64,000 nt of DNA. Source: Bacillota bacterium. GTDB taxonomy: Bacteria; Bacillota; Clostridia; Lachnospirales; Lachnospiraceae. A model generated the notes under the pieces. That model did not search any database. It worked only from the letters and a program-made list of their open reading frames with translations, and was not told the DNA's origin. The position numbers were made by a program, and so were the translations under genes. The stretch spans positions 1-64,000 of the forward strand of contig JAFAFU010000021.1 in NCBI GenBank assembly GCA_023423335.1, read 5' to 3'. Below, one piece after another: positions 25,311 through 34,542 of this stretch (its first letter is position 1; every line of letters starts with the position of its first letter).

Positions 25311-26996
25311 ATGTTTAGAGAAGAATTCGTTGATTTAATTGTTCATTATCTCTATAACCCTGCCATTCTGGGAAGATTCGAGAATTATGACATCCATTAC
25401 CTGAATCCTATTTTCGCTGTCGTCCATATTCCCGTATCCCAGATTAATATTAAAACCGTCAGCACCTTCGGCTATGCGGCCTTACCCAAGCTGTTCGGAC
25501 TGACCAGCGAGCTCAACCTGCAGGCTTCCGGTGTGGATCGGATTCGGAACATTCCCAAATTGAACCTCAGAGGGGATGGTACGTTGATCGGTATCATTGA
25601 TACCGGTATTGATTATACCAATCCTGTGTTCATAAAAGAGGACGGAACAACAAAAATTGCCGCTATATGGGACCAGACCATTGAAGCAGACCTCCATCCC
25701 TATCATACTCCCTTCGGAGCTGAATACCGGAGCTCACAGATTAATCAGGCCCTGGCCTCAGACGATCCTTATTCTATCGTTCCAAGCCGTGATATGAATG
25801 GACACGGAACCATGATGGCAGCCATTGCGGCAGGAAATGACGTACCTTCGGAGAATTTCTCCGGAGTGGCTCCGGCAGCCGAGCTGATTATCGTCAAGCT
25901 CAGAGAGGCAAAATCCAATCTGCGCAATTTTTTCGTGGTTCCTGAGGATATCACCTGCTACCAGGAAAATCATATTATGTGGGGTATTCTGTACTGCCTG
26001 TTATTATCAAGGGATCTGGTGCGGCCTCTGGTTATCTGTTTGGGCCTTGGTTCCTCTCAGGGCTCCCATGACGGACGCTCGGCAATCTCAAGACTGGTCA
26101 ATATCATATCGGACTATCCCGGAGTTGTTGTGGTAAGCTCCGTGGGTAACGAAGGGAACCGGGGCAGGCATTATTACGGTGTTATCGATCCGGCGATCGG
26201 ATATAATGCGGTGGAACTGAATGTCGGGGAGGAGGATACCGGCTTTTCGATGGAATTGTGGGGGACCTCTCCGGGGATCTATTCCATCGATATCCTAACT
26301 CCCAATGGGGAATATGTTACCCGGATTCCTCCGGGTCTCCGGGTTAACAGAGAAATTACGTTTACCTTCGAACATACGGTAATCAATATTGATTATCTGT
26401 TATCGGAATCGGAAACCGGGGATCAGCTGATCCTGCTCCGTTTTCGGAATGTATCCTCCGGAACCTGGAGCTTTAATGTCTACGGTCAGGGTGATCTGCC
26501 TCTATCCTTCAACATATGGCTGCCGATGGGCAATATGATTTCCGACAATACCTATTTCATCCAGCCAAATATCAATACTACGATATTGGTGCCCGCAGAC
26601 GCTGATTTACCTATCGCAATGACCGCTTATAATCCGGCCAATAAAAACCTGTATGGAAATTCCAGCCGCGGCTACACCCGTAATAATAATGTTAAGCCTG
26701 ACCTGGCTGCTCCCGGAGTGGGTTATCTGGCCCCCGACTTGAATCAGGGGTTTGTCCCCTATAGCGGAACCTCGACTGCTGCCGCACACACCGCCGGTAT
26801 CGCAGCCCTGATCCTCGAATGGAGCATTGTTGACGGAAATCAGCCCGGATTAGATACCCTTGCTTTAAAAAATTATTTAATTCGGGGTGCCGTAAGAAAT
26901 CCGATCCTGACTTATCCAAACCGTGACTGGGGATATGGTATTCTTGATATATACAAGTCCTTTAATACGCTGAGAATTGATTATGGAACCCTGTGA
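25311..26996 (+). CDS. Subtilisin-like S8 protease 2 (Csp-like)
   Basis: A 561-residue homologue of the preceding protease, with intact triad: Asp97 (GIIDTGIDYTNPVF), His165 (NGHGTMMAAIAAGN) and Ser488 (SGTSTAAAHTAG). GGAGGGACGGCAT precedes the ATG. The N-terminal 75 residues, which act as a prodomain in the family, are related between the two (NPIFAVVHIPVSQINIKTV against NFLLSVVHVPVTEITNRTV). The catalytic residues are retained in both copies, unlike C. difficile CspA and CspC, where they are lost. Confidence 0.88.
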   Translation: MFREEFVDLIVHYLYNPAILGRFENYDIHYLNPIFAVVHIPVSQINIKTVSTFGYAALPKLFGLTSELNLQASGVDRIRNIPKLNLRGDGTLIGIIDTGIDYTNPVFIKEDGTTKIAAIWDQTIEADLHPYHTPFGAEYRSSQINQALASDDPYSIVPSRDMNGHGTMMAAIAAGNDVPSENFSGVAPAAELIIVKLREAKSNLRNFFVVPEDITCYQENHIMWGILYCLLLSRDLVRPLVICLGLGSSQGSHDGRSAISRLVNIISDYPGVVVVSSVGNEGNRGRHYYGVIDPAIGYNAVELNVGEEDTGFSMELWGTSPGIYSIDILTPNGEYVTRIPPGLRVNREITFTFEHTVINIDYLLSESETGDQLILLRFRNVSSGTWSFNVYGQGDLPLSFNIWLPMGNMISDNTYFIQPNINTTILVPADADLPIAMTAYNPANKNLYGNSSRGYTRNNNVKPDLAAPGVGYLAPDLNQGFVPYSGTSTAAAHTAGIAALILEWSIVDGNQPGLDTLALKNYLIRGAVRNPILTYPNRDWGYGILDIYKSFNTLRIDYGTL

Positions 26997-27042
26997 ATAT
27001 ATTACCATAAGCTGGCAATACTCCCGATAAGGAGGTGTGCCC

Positions 27043-27402
27043 ATGATTACATTCATAAAAAGTCATAAGCTTGATACCATCAGAAAAAAATTGATGATTC
27101 TATATCTCTTAAATGTTACAGATATTATATTTACCCTGGCCTTGCTGCAAACCGGCTTTTTCTCCGAGGTCAACATCTTTATGGTGAATGCCGTGCAGAG
27201 CCCGGTTACCAGCTTTTTGCTTAAGGTAATCCTACCGGCTTTCCTGTTGTATTATCTGTATCGGAGAATCTGCCAATCGGACCCTTCGCAGCTAAGGGCA
27301 ACGAATATCGGAATCAACATATCGTTATCCATCTATGCACTGGTTAACCTGTCCCATGTGCTGTGGGTAATCCTGCTTCCCTTCTTTTACAATATGGTAT
27401 AA
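27043..27402 (+). CDS. DUF5658-like membrane protein
   Basis: A 119-residue protein starting at ATG 27043, six bases after AAGGAGGT; the GTG at 27037 is too close to the site. It has three hydrophobic helices (LMILYLLNVTDIIFTLALLQ; FLLKVILPAFLLYYLY; ISLSIYALVNLSHVLWVILLP). The NVTDIIFT and EVNIFM segments match small membrane proteins annotated as DUF5658. It follows the second S8 protease by 46 bases. The function is unknown. Confidence 0.65.
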   Translation: MITFIKSHKLDTIRKKLMILYLLNVTDIIFTLALLQTGFFSEVNIFMVNAVQSPVTSFLLKVILPAFLLYYLYRRICQSDPSQLRATNIGINISLSIYALVNLSHVLWVILLPFFYNMV

Positions 27403-27425
27403 TCATCGACAGATTAGTCAACGAA

Positions 27426-27480
27426 AGCGTCCTTTACGGCAAATGCACAGTCAGCATTAACGGTAAGGACGCTCTTATTT
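27426..27480. terminator. Terminator between membrane protein and HAD gene
   Basis: AGCGTCCTT (27426-27434) pairs with AAGGACGCT (27465-27473) with an inner stem around AATGC and GCATT. CTTATTT follows on the plus strand. It separates two converging genes. Confidence 0.65.
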
Positions 27481-27513
27481 ATGAAAAAATCATGAAAGCG
27501 AGTTCTGCCTGTA

Positions 27514-28236
27514 TCAGATTTTAATCGTCAGATCCGGAAGGCTGCTGATATACCGGAGCAGCTCCTTAAAACCTCCCTGGCAGTAAGAGGCAATGTCCTC
27601 ATCTTCCTGACAGATCAGACAATCCTTCAGGAGATAGGTCTTAACTCCGAGCATTGCCGCACACATATCTTCCCTGGTATCGTTACCCACCATACAGCAC
27701 TCTTTTGGCTCTTTCCCCAATTCCTTCAGTATAGCCTTATAATAGTCCTGATTCGGCTTGCAGAAGGAAGAGTTCTCGTAGGTTGTAATCAGATCAAAAT
27801 CCTCCTCCTTAAGCCCTGCCCAACGGATCCGGTTCACAGTTGCGATCCGAGGAAACAGCGGATTCGTGGCAAGAGCCAGCCGATAACCCTTCTCCTTCAA
27901 CTGCCGGATGCACTGTCCGGCTGCCGGGTTCATCCTGGTGGTTTTCTTTACCTCATGGAATTCGTTTCGATAGAAATCATCAAAAACCGGTTTGAGCCTG
28001 CGCATCTCCTCTCCTTCCTCACCGGTAAAGGTATCCCAGAAGCGCTGTTCGTTTGTGACGGAACCGTCATTTCCAATCATTGCCTTCGTTCCCTCCCAGA
28101 CGGATTGGGTCAGCTTTTCCGGTTCCACTCCATAGGGAGCCATCTTCCGGGCCAAGGCATGAAAATAAGCTTCCAGAAAGGTCTCCTGTTCCATGGGTAA
28201 TAGGGTTCCGTCCAAATCAAATAAAAAGGTGTTCAT
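27514..28236 (-). CDS. HAD-superfamily hydrolase
   Basis: A 240-residue phosphatase-like protein with the nucleophile motif DLDGTLLP at residues 7-14, ATNPLFP as motif II, Lys in CKPNQDYY as motif III and GNDTREDM as motif IV. The helical cap lies between residues 20 and 90. It should dephosphorylate a small metabolite; the substrate is not evident. GGAGGTTTGAG precedes ATG 28236. It follows the flavodoxin gene by 35 bases, so the two may be co-transcribed. Confidence 0.85.
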   Translation of the reverse strand: MNTFLFDLDGTLLPMEQETFLEAYFHALARKMAPYGVEPEKLTQSVWEGTKAMIGNDGSVTNEQRFWDTFTGEEGEEMRRLKPVFDDFYRNEFHEVKKTTRMNPAAGQCIRQLKEKGYRLALATNPLFPRIATVNRIRWAGLKEEDFDLITTYENSSFCKPNQDYYKAILKELGKEPKECCMVGNDTREDMCAAMLGVKTYLLKDCLICQEDEDIASYCQGGFKELLRYISSLPDLTIKI

Positions 28237-28271
28237 CTCAAACCTCCGGCTGTAATCGTGTTAATTTCCAT

Positions 28272-28730
28272 TTATAACGCAGTAAAATCACGGATCAGGC
28301 TGTCGATCTGCTCATCCCGTTTCTTATCGGACCAGTGGATATCGCCGGTTTTCGATAATTTTGCTCCCTTTGCCGCACAAACAGCCTGCATCTGACGAAG
28401 GGAACGGCTGCCCCCCATCCAGGCCTTCTTAAGCTGCTGGGTTACATAACAGCATACGGTTTTTCCCCCAAGGTCAGGCAGCTGCTTCAGATAGGTCTGC
28501 ATAACCGCCGACAGTGAAAATGCCTGTACCGGTGCGCCAAATATCAGCAGCTCATAGGAGTCCACCTCCGGACTGTTTTCCAGCTGTATCTCCTTTACCG
28601 CCTTTGGGTCCACCGGAACTACCCTTTCAAGTCTGACCGTATGCCCCTCTTTTGTCAGATGCTCTTCCATTTTTTCTGCTACGGATAAGGTGTTACCTGT
28701 TTGGGAATAGACAACGATTCCTATCTTCAT
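28272..28730 (-). CDS. Flavodoxin-like protein
   Basis: A 152-residue single-domain protein with the phosphate-binding loop YSQTGNTLSVAEKM at residues 8-21 and the aromatic/flavin loop region FGAPVQAFSLSAVM. It should bind FMN and act in electron transfer or as a flavodoxin family NAD(P)H oxidoreductase. Upstream AAAGGTATGGTG is a weak site for ATG 28730. Clostridia often carry several such flavodoxins. Confidence 0.85.
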   Translation of the reverse strand: MKIGIVVYSQTGNTLSVAEKMEEHLTKEGHTVRLERVVPVDPKAVKEIQLENSPEVDSYELLIFGAPVQAFSLSAVMQTYLKQLPDLGGKTVCCYVTQQLKKAWMGGSRSLRQMQAVCAAKGAKLSKTGDIHWSDKKRDEQIDSLIRDFTAL

Positions 28731-29061
28731 AAAATCACCATACCTTTCATATATGCCTGCAAACTTTGGGCTTCAGGCACAATATTCACACTAACGTCCA
28801 TGCGTGCGACTTGCTCGCGCGCATAAATTCAACGTGTGAAAATTGCTTTTAATTTTCACACTAGCTCCTCCCCTTTTTCATAAATCAGGGAATATATCTG
28901 ATATACCATATCTTACAACCTTTCCCATACTTTCTCAAGAAGTTTCTGAAAGATTTGCACCTCCGGCTTATGAAAGCTTTCATCTCTAAAATAACGTACT
29001 TGATTTTCCAGACAATTCATATAATACAGTAAAAGCAGATAGGAGAAGTATCGCATCCAAT
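28731..29061. other. Intergenic region with a multi-hairpin element
   Basis: Between the divergent flavodoxin and SIMPL genes lies a structured stretch at 28776-28862. GTGTGAAAATT pairs with AATTTTCACAC (28834-28862), and ATGCG/CGCAT arms flank a GC-rich loop. Read on the minus strand, the first hairpin loop is AAAAGC, the same as in the element at 36571-36598. The rest is AT-rich, with no gene. Confidence 0.4.
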
Positions 29062-29733
29062 ATGACGAAAGCATTTTATGATTCCTACAATGACCGTCAA
29101 TGTATGACGCTGACCGGAAGGGGGCGGGTTACCACCTTCCCTGATCTGGCAGTCCTCCGCCTTGGCGTCCAAACCGCCGGTGAAAATCTGTCCGCAGCCC
29201 AAACCCAGAACGCCGCCATCAGCCAGGCCGTGCTTCAGGTTCTGGAGCAAATGGGTATCACCGATATTAAAACACACCAATATTCCATTGATAAAATTTA
29301 TGACTTTGAGAATGGAGTCCGGATTGACCGCGGTTATTCGGTCCGTAATATCCTGGAATTTCGAACGGAACAGTTGGATCTGGTGGGGTCCATCATTGAT
29401 GCCGCCGTGGCGAACGGGGCGAATGTGGTCGATCTCATCTCCTTTGAGGTATCCGAGCCGGACTTTTATTATCAGCAGGCTTTAAATCTTGCCGTACTGA
29501 ATGCAATGCAGAAAGCAAAATCCATTGCCGAAAATCTGGGAATTACAACGGATCCCCTGTTACTTTCCATAACGGAGAACAGCGCTCCGCCCATTCCTTA
29601 TCAGCAGAGCTTTATGATGAGGGGAGAAATTGCCGCGACACCGATCGAGCCGGGCACAAAGGAGATAGAAGCCTTTGTCACAGCTGAGTTCATGAGCGTG
29701 GGGCAGGTTCATCAGGGTTTATATGAATGCTGA
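29062..29733 (+). CDS. SIMPL-domain protein (DUF541)
   Basis: A 223-residue protein of the SIMPL/DUF541 family (MTLTGRGRVTTFPDLAVLRLGV at the start and YSVRNILEFRTEQLD in the middle). Family members with signal peptides are periplasmic or secreted oligomers linked to stress. This one lacks a signal peptide, so it should stay in the cytoplasm. AGGAGAAG lies about 12 bases upstream of ATG 29062. A 17-base-arm terminator follows directly. Confidence 0.85.
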   Translation: MTKAFYDSYNDRQCMTLTGRGRVTTFPDLAVLRLGVQTAGENLSAAQTQNAAISQAVLQVLEQMGITDIKTHQYSIDKIYDFENGVRIDRGYSVRNILEFRTEQLDLVGSIIDAAVANGANVVDLISFEVSEPDFYYQQALNLAVLNAMQKAKSIAENLGITTDPLLLSITENSAPPIPYQQSFMMRGEIAATPIEPGTKEIEAFVTAEFMSVGQVHQGLYEC

Positions 29734-29740
29734 CGATATC

Positions 29741-29810
29741 ATAAGAATACCGGATATGACTTCTGCCCGCAGCATAAGGCTGCAGCAAAATATATATCCG
29801 GTATTCTTAT
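29741..29810. terminator. Bidirectional terminator with 17-base arms
   Basis: ATAAGAATACCGGATAT (29741-29757) is perfectly complementary to ATATCCGGTATTCTTAT (29794-29810). An inner GCAG/CTGC hairpin lies between them. It serves the converging SIMPL and esterase genes. Confidence 0.7.
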
Positions 29811-29860
29811 CAAGTGATTGCACTCTGCCATCCTGAGGTATATTCCCAACCTGTTTTGAA

Positions 29861-30721
29861 TTACTGCCGCCTCACCCAATCGGCTGCCAGCTCTGCCCAC
29901 TTATGTGCATTGTCGTTTCTTCTCATTTCCTCTTCGGAATAACCGACCGTCCGGTCGCCTAAGGATAATCCATGGGGACCATTTTCAAAAATATGGAACT
30001 CATAGGGAACCTGATTAACCGCCAGCGCCTTAATAAAATCGAAATGATCTTCTCTGGCAACCAGAGTATCCTCTGCCGTTGTCCAAAGAAAGGTTGGCGG
30101 CATTCGGAAGGTGACCCTCTGCTTCACATTCCATTCCTCAAGGAGGCTTTCCGGTGGTTGGTCCGTCCCGTACACCGTCCGGAACATCATATCCAATAAG
30201 GTATTCATATCCTCTGATTTTCCTTGATTATTCCTTCTAAAGCTGTTCATATCCAGAAGCGGATATCCCAGCAGTAATGTATTTGGCTTAAACCATGCAA
30301 AATCCGTTCCCAGTGCCTCCCGTAAATAGTCCTCCTGCCAGGTAGAAGCTAATACCGCAGCCACATGTCCCCCCGTTGAGAAACCGCAGAGGCATATTCT
30401 ATTCGGATCAATCCCCCACCTGCCTGCATTGCTGCGGACAAGCATCACTGCCCTTGCCGCATCAAGAAAGGGGCTTGGAAATACAGCCATACCCGCACCA
30501 ATGGAATACCTAAGAACAAAAGCACAAAATCCTGCGGCTAAAAACCGAAGTGCCACCGGTTCAGCCTCCTTCTCCGTAATCCCCATATAGGCGCCTCCCG
30601 GACAGATGACTACTGCCGGCCTTGCCGCAGTATTCACAGTCTCCGTTAAAAAATCCGGGATATATATCGTTATTGCCGCGCCCAGGTCTCCCTCCTGCAG
30701 CCGCAATACATCAACCAGCAT
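29861..30721 (-). CDS. Alpha/beta-hydrolase, acetyl esterase-like
   Basis: The start is ATG 30721 behind AGAGGAAG; the in-frame GTG at 30730 abuts the site. The protein has 286 residues with the oxyanion motif CPGGAYMG, the nucleophile elbow GFSTGGH (Ser) and a C-terminal Asp and His (TAEDTLV, GPHGLSLG). This is the layout of the BD-FAE/acetylxylan-esterase-like hydrolases. No signal peptide is present, so it probably deacetylates oligosaccharides inside the cell. Confidence 0.82.
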   Translation of the reverse strand: MLVDVLRLQEGDLGAAITIYIPDFLTETVNTAARPAVVICPGGAYMGITEKEAEPVALRFLAAGFCAFVLRYSIGAGMAVFPSPFLDAARAVMLVRSNAGRWGIDPNRICLCGFSTGGHVAAVLASTWQEDYLREALGTDFAWFKPNTLLLGYPLLDMNSFRRNNQGKSEDMNTLLDMMFRTVYGTDQPPESLLEEWNVKQRVTFRMPPTFLWTTAEDTLVAREDHFDFIKALAVNQVPYEFHIFENGPHGLSLGDRTVGYSEEEMRRNDNAHKWAELAADWVRRQ

Positions 30722-30776
30722 AAGCAACACTTCCTCTGCTTTATATTAATTTCCAAGAATTCAGGTTTTTATAAGA

Positions 30777-30819
30777 TAAAAGGGTACCCCGGTATCTTGG
30801 AACCGGAAATACCCTTTTA
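30777..30819. terminator. Terminator of the tryptophan-uptake genes
   Basis: AAAAGGGTA (30778-30786) pairs with TACCCTTTT (30810-30818), with additional CCGG pairing inside. It lies after the small transporter subunit gene and before the converging-side esterase promoter. Confidence 0.65.
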
Positions 30820-30838
30820 TTACAGGATACAAATTGAA

Positions 30839-30961
30839 TTATTGTCCTGCTCTTAATTTATTCTTCTTTTCAACGGCCAGCGCGATTAAAACGGTCACGA
30901 TTACACCGCCCCATACGGTACCTAAACCGACCAGCATCATTATAACAGCTCCTGTAGACAT
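30839..30961 (-). CDS. MetS-like small subunit of the NSS transporter
   Basis: A 40-residue protein whose frame starts at ATG 30961 behind GGAGGTATGAACT and stops at 30839. It is one hydrophobic helix (AVIMMLVGLGTVWGGVIVTVLIAL in two parts) followed by VEKKNKLRAGQ. This is the pattern of MetS, the small partner of the NSS-type methionine and alanine importer MetP. It lies 15 bases downstream of the NSS transporter gene, which supports the call. Confidence 0.82.
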   Translation of the reverse strand: MSTGAVIMMLVGLGTVWGGVIVTVLIALAVEKKNKLRAGQ

Positions 30962-30976
30962 AGTTCATACCTCCAT

Positions 30977-32482
30977 TTATTGTTGTGCGTTTGCAGACCA
31001 TTTTCTCTTATAGAATACCAGAGACGCTCCGATCATGATTACAACGATACCCCATCCGAATATGATATTTGACATAATACCTACTTTATCCATGGCGGAT
31101 AATCCGGTAATGATATTGAAGATATTGGTGACTACAACTGCACCCAGCAGTAAGGGAGTAAAATATCTCAGCAGATAATCCCACCATTTACCGACCTTAA
31201 AGTCAGAGAATTCATTGGCTTCGCGCCTAAGCTCTTTAGTTCCGTAGATATAGCTGATCGCTATTACCTCCACCAGACCCAGGCCGGCAATAATGATATT
31301 CCCCACATATCCATCCACGATATCCAGGATGTAGTTAAAGCCTGCATAGCTGGCGAAGCAGGCACTTCCTGCAAAACCAACAATAGAAATAATGTTTACC
31401 AGCTTCTTTCTCGGAATATTAAACTTATCCAAGGCTGCAGTTGCAAAGGATTCCAGCATGGAAATACTGGAGGATATCCCCGCAATAAACAAGCAGAAGA
31501 AGAAAACAAAGCCTAATAATCCCTGAACTACGATATTGCCGGACATGGTTGAAATCGCAATCGGAAATGCGATAAAGGCAACGCCTGCACCGGTCCCAAA
31601 GGAAGTAAATTCCACACCCATCGTCGTAACCAGATGACCTAAGGTAGAGAATACCAGCACACCGGCAATCAGGTCAAAGCTGGAGTTAGCAAATACCGTG
31701 ATAATCGCACTATTTACAACATCTGCCTTGTCATGGAGATAGGAACCATAAGCAATCATAACACCGACAGCCAGTGTTGTGGAGAAAAATACCTGTGCGT
31801 AGGCGGATACCCAGATACCGGGTTCCATTATCTTAGAAAAATCGGGCTTAAATAATGCTTCCAGTCCAATCGAGGAACCGTTTAACCGGATTGCATTCAC
31901 CATAAAGATCAGCATCAATACCATTAACATCGGGGTAAAGATGTTTGACATCTTTTCAATGCCGCCGGAAATACCTTTTCTTACAATCAGCCAGTTACAA
32001 AGCCATACGATGATGATAGCCAACAGAATATAAATGCTGATACCTGCTCCAAGATCCAACGCATTATCAGCGCTGCCGGTAACCATACCCATAATCGGCC
32101 CGGGGTCCGAAAGCCAATTGACGATACCGAAGGCATGTCCCAGGGAATACACCATAAAGACAACTGATACCCCTATGATAGCGCAATAATAGGTCATAAC
32201 AACAATCGGTACCATTACCTGAACCCAGCCGATTACTTCAAGCTTCTTCTTCAGATTGGCGAAGGCTTTTACCGCTCCGCCGCGAATCTTCCGTCCGTAA
32301 GCATATTCCATAATCATCAACGGAATTGCACAGGTAATCAAGGCTACGAAATAGGGCAGCAGGAATGCGCCTCCTCCGTTTTTGTAAGCCTGGAACGGGA
32401 ATCTCCATAGATTACCCAATCCGATTGCAGCTCCTGCTGCAGCAAAGATAAACCCTTTTCTACTTTGCCAGTTTTCTCTCAT
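30977..32482 (-). CDS. Sodium-dependent amino acid transporter, NSS family
   Basis: A 501-residue LeuT-fold transporter with 12 predicted helices. The N-terminus GFIFAAAGAAIGLGNLWRFPF is the family signature, carrying sodium and substrate ligands in the unwound helix 1. It sits between tryptophanase and the MetS-like subunit, so tryptophan is the most likely substrate, as for the bacterial homologues TnaT and MhsT. GGAGGTTACATTC precedes ATG 32482, 47 bases after the tnaA stop. Confidence 0.92.
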   Translation of the reverse strand: MRENWQSRKGFIFAAAGAAIGLGNLWRFPFQAYKNGGGAFLLPYFVALITCAIPLMIMEYAYGRKIRGGAVKAFANLKKKLEVIGWVQVMVPIVVMTYYCAIIGVSVVFMVYSLGHAFGIVNWLSDPGPIMGMVTGSADNALDLGAGISIYILLAIIIVWLCNWLIVRKGISGGIEKMSNIFTPMLMVLMLIFMVNAIRLNGSSIGLEALFKPDFSKIMEPGIWVSAYAQVFFSTTLAVGVMIAYGSYLHDKADVVNSAIITVFANSSFDLIAGVLVFSTLGHLVTTMGVEFTSFGTGAGVAFIAFPIAISTMSGNIVVQGLLGFVFFFCLFIAGISSSISMLESFATAALDKFNIPRKKLVNIISIVGFAGSACFASYAGFNYILDIVDGYVGNIIIAGLGLVEVIAISYIYGTKELRREANEFSDFKVGKWWDYLLRYFTPLLLGAVVVTNIFNIITGLSAMDKVGIMSNIIFGWGIVVIMIGASLVFYKRKWSANAQQ

Positions 32483-32529
32483 GAATGTAACCTCCCATGA
32501 TTATATAGTTTTTGTTATTGAGAAGAAAT

Positions 32530-33921
32530 TTATTGATCCAATGGTCTTAATCGTGCGAGGAAATGTCTTAATACCGGAGGCTCGTAATCAAAGGTCAACC
32601 CAACCAGCTTATCCTTCTGCTCCATAACCTTTTTGAAGCCTTCCACAATTTCGTCCATATGGCTCTGAGTGTAAACCCTTCTGGGGATTGTTAATCTCAC
32701 CAGCTCCAGGGGTGCGGGCTCCTGAATGCCTGTTAAAGGATTTCTTCCAAGTAAGAAGGAACCGATCTCGACCGCTCTTACTCCGGAAGCCAGGTAAAGG
32801 GCATTGCAAAGTGCCTGAGCCGGGAACTGGTCACCGGGTATATTCGGGAGAATCTTTCTGGCGTCTACGAATACCGCGTGCCCTCCGGTCGGATACTGGA
32901 TCGGAACACCGATTTCCATCAGCTTATCACCAAGATATTTGACCTGGCCAAGACGGTATTTTAAATAATCCTCATCAATACCTTCATAAAGGCCCCTCGC
33001 TAAAGCTTCCATATCTCTGCCGGATAACCCGCCATAGGTAGCGAAGCCTTCCATCGGCACACATCGAGCCTGTGCACCCTTATAGATTTCTTCGTCCCTC
33101 TTAATTGCTATCATGCCGCCCATATTAACAATGGCATCCTTCTTAGCGCTCATCGTCAGGACATCCGCATAGGAGTACATTTCCTTAATGATGTCCTTTA
33201 TCGGAGTATTCTCATAACCAGGCTCTCTCATCTTGATAAACATGGCATTTTCCGCAAATCGGGCTGAATCAATAACAATTTTCTTGCCGTATTTATCCGC
33301 CACTCTTTTTAATTCCTTCATGTTACCCATGGATACCGGCTGTCCGCCTGCGGAGTTATTGGTAACTGTCATAATAAAGAATGCGATATTCTCTGCACCG
33401 GCTTCTTCTATGAAGGCTTCTAATGCGGGGATATTGAAATTACCCTTGAAGTCATAGTATGTACCGGTATCGGTAGCTTCAGGAATCAGAAAGTTTCTGG
33501 CCTTTGCGCCGGATAATTCCACATGGGCTTTGGTTGTATCGAAATGGAAGTTACTGCAGACGTACTGTCCGGGAGTTAATAATAACGGAAAAAGTACCTG
33601 CTCCGCACCTCTGCCCTGATGGGTAGGAACAACATAGTCATAATCAAAAATATCCTTCACCGCATTGCAGATATTGTAGTAATTCTTACTGCCGGCATAA
33701 GCTTCATCACCCAGCATTAAGCCTGCCCACTGGTTGTCACTCATGGCTCCCGTTCCGCTATCGGTAAGAAGATCAATATATACATCCTTGGATTTCAGTA
33801 AGAAGGGATTGTAGCCTGCCTCCTTCAGCGCCTTCTTTCTTTCTTCTTCCGTTATGATGTGTAATGGCTCTACCATTTTGATTTTAAAGGGTTCTGCCGG
33901 ATGTTTAACGATAGACATCAT
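32530..33921 (-). CDS. tnaA: Tryptophanase
   Basis: A 463-residue PLP-dependent beta-eliminating lyase that cuts tryptophan into indole, pyruvate and ammonia. The PLP lysine is in SAKKDA (Lys261). Tyrosine phenol-lyase is the close alternative, but the segment VRAVEIGSFLLGR and the Asp of HFDTT match tryptophanase; tyrosine phenol-lyase has an Arg in VRSMERG instead. Two adjacent ATGs (33921 and 33918) follow GGAGGATAAA, and either can serve. No tnaC-like leader peptide was found. The genes for RidA and the NSS transporter flank it. Confidence 0.93.
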   Translation of the reverse strand: MMSIVKHPAEPFKIKMVEPLHIITEEERKKALKEAGYNPFLLKSKDVYIDLLTDSGTGAMSDNQWAGLMLGDEAYAGSKNYYNICNAVKDIFDYDYVVPTHQGRGAEQVLFPLLLTPGQYVCSNFHFDTTKAHVELSGAKARNFLIPEATDTGTYYDFKGNFNIPALEAFIEEAGAENIAFFIMTVTNNSAGGQPVSMGNMKELKRVADKYGKKIVIDSARFAENAMFIKMREPGYENTPIKDIIKEMYSYADVLTMSAKKDAIVNMGGMIAIKRDEEIYKGAQARCVPMEGFATYGGLSGRDMEALARGLYEGIDEDYLKYRLGQVKYLGDKLMEIGVPIQYPTGGHAVFVDARKILPNIPGDQFPAQALCNALYLASGVRAVEIGSFLLGRNPLTGIQEPAPLELVRLTIPRRVYTQSHMDEIVEGFKKVMEQKDKLVGLTFDYEPPVLRHFLARLRPLDQ

Positions 33922-33951
33922 TTTATCCTCCTGTCAATGATTTATTATAGT

Positions 33952-34005
33952 GATAATAAATTATTATCATGGTGTAATTGTATACTGTTTTCGACATTTT
34001 GTCAA
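33952..34005 (-). promoter_or_regulatory. tnaA promoter with inverted repeat at the start site
   Basis: On the minus strand TTGACA (34000-34005) and TACAAT (33977-33982) are 17 bases apart. The inverted repeat GATAATAAATTATTATC (plus-strand reading, 33952-33968) covers the predicted start of transcription. A related sequence (CACCATAATAATTATT) lies in the promoter of the YheO-like regulator gene at 35324-35339, so this is a candidate operator for that regulator. Confidence 0.6.
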
Positions 34006-34049
34006 TAAATCTATCAAAAATATACAACATAATTCAACTGGTATTTTTT

Positions 34050-34102
34050 TGAAATAAAAAAGAGCTGTGATTATATATAAAACAAAATATAATCATAGCC
34101 CT
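34050..34102 (-). terminator. Terminator after ridA
   Basis: Arms at 34062-34076 and 34087-34101 form a stem, followed on the minus strand by CTTTTTTATTTC. It isolates ridA from the tnaA promoter. Confidence 0.75.
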
Positions 34103-34158
34103 TTTTTAGACAATTTTTCTTATTCATTTTGATAAAAATACCTGTAAACCCTTCTGGT

Positions 34159-34542
34159 TTATTGCAGCGCCACTACCTCAATCTCAACCAGCGAGCCCTT
34201 AGGAAGTCCTGCGACCTGTACCGCAGAACGGGCCGGGGACTCCGTCCCGAGATACTTTCCGTAGATCTCGTTCATTGCTGCAAAATCCTTTAAATCCTGC
34301 AGAAATACCGTAGCCTTTACGACCTTGTCCAGAGAGGAGCCGGCTGCTTCCAATACCTCCTTCAGATTCAGAAATACCCGCTCGGTCTGGGCTTCAATTC
34401 CGCCCTCCACCAATTCACCGGTTGATGGGTCGATCGGGATCTGACCTGAAGTAAATAGGAAACCCAAACCGGTATCAATTGCATGGGAATATGGTCCGAT
34501 TGCTTTGGGAGCTGCTGCTGCGTTAATCACTTTTTTAGACAT
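34159..34542 (-). CDS. ridA: RidA-family enamine/imine deaminase
   Basis: The protein has 127 residues from ATG 34542. The family signature AIGPYSHAID near the N-terminus and the active-site Arg region ESPARSAVQVAGLPKGSLVEIEVVA at the end (in two parts) are clear. RidA hydrolyses 2-aminoacrylate to pyruvate and ammonia. Tryptophanase releases exactly this intermediate, so the gene fits its neighbours. The ATG overlaps the regulator stop by eight bases, so translation is coupled to the regulator rather than to tnaA. Confidence 0.92.
   Translation of the reverse strand: MSKKVINAAAAPKAIGPYSHAIDTGLGFLFTSGQIPIDPSTGELVEGGIEAQTERVFLNLKEVLEAAGSSLDKVVKATVFLQDLKDFAAMNEIYGKYLGTESPARSAVQVAGLPKGSLVEIEVVALQ

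Noticed and set aside
32530..33921. Tyrosine phenol-lyase instead of tryptophanase
   Set aside because: The substrate-binding Arg of tyrosine phenol-lyase (VRSMERG) is replaced by VRAVEIG as in tryptophanase, and the Asp in HFDTT also matches tryptophanase.
33922..34049. A tnaC-type leader peptide before tnaA
   Set aside because: No short frame with a Trp codon and ribosome binding site lies between the promoter and tnaA; the leader is only about 45 bases long.
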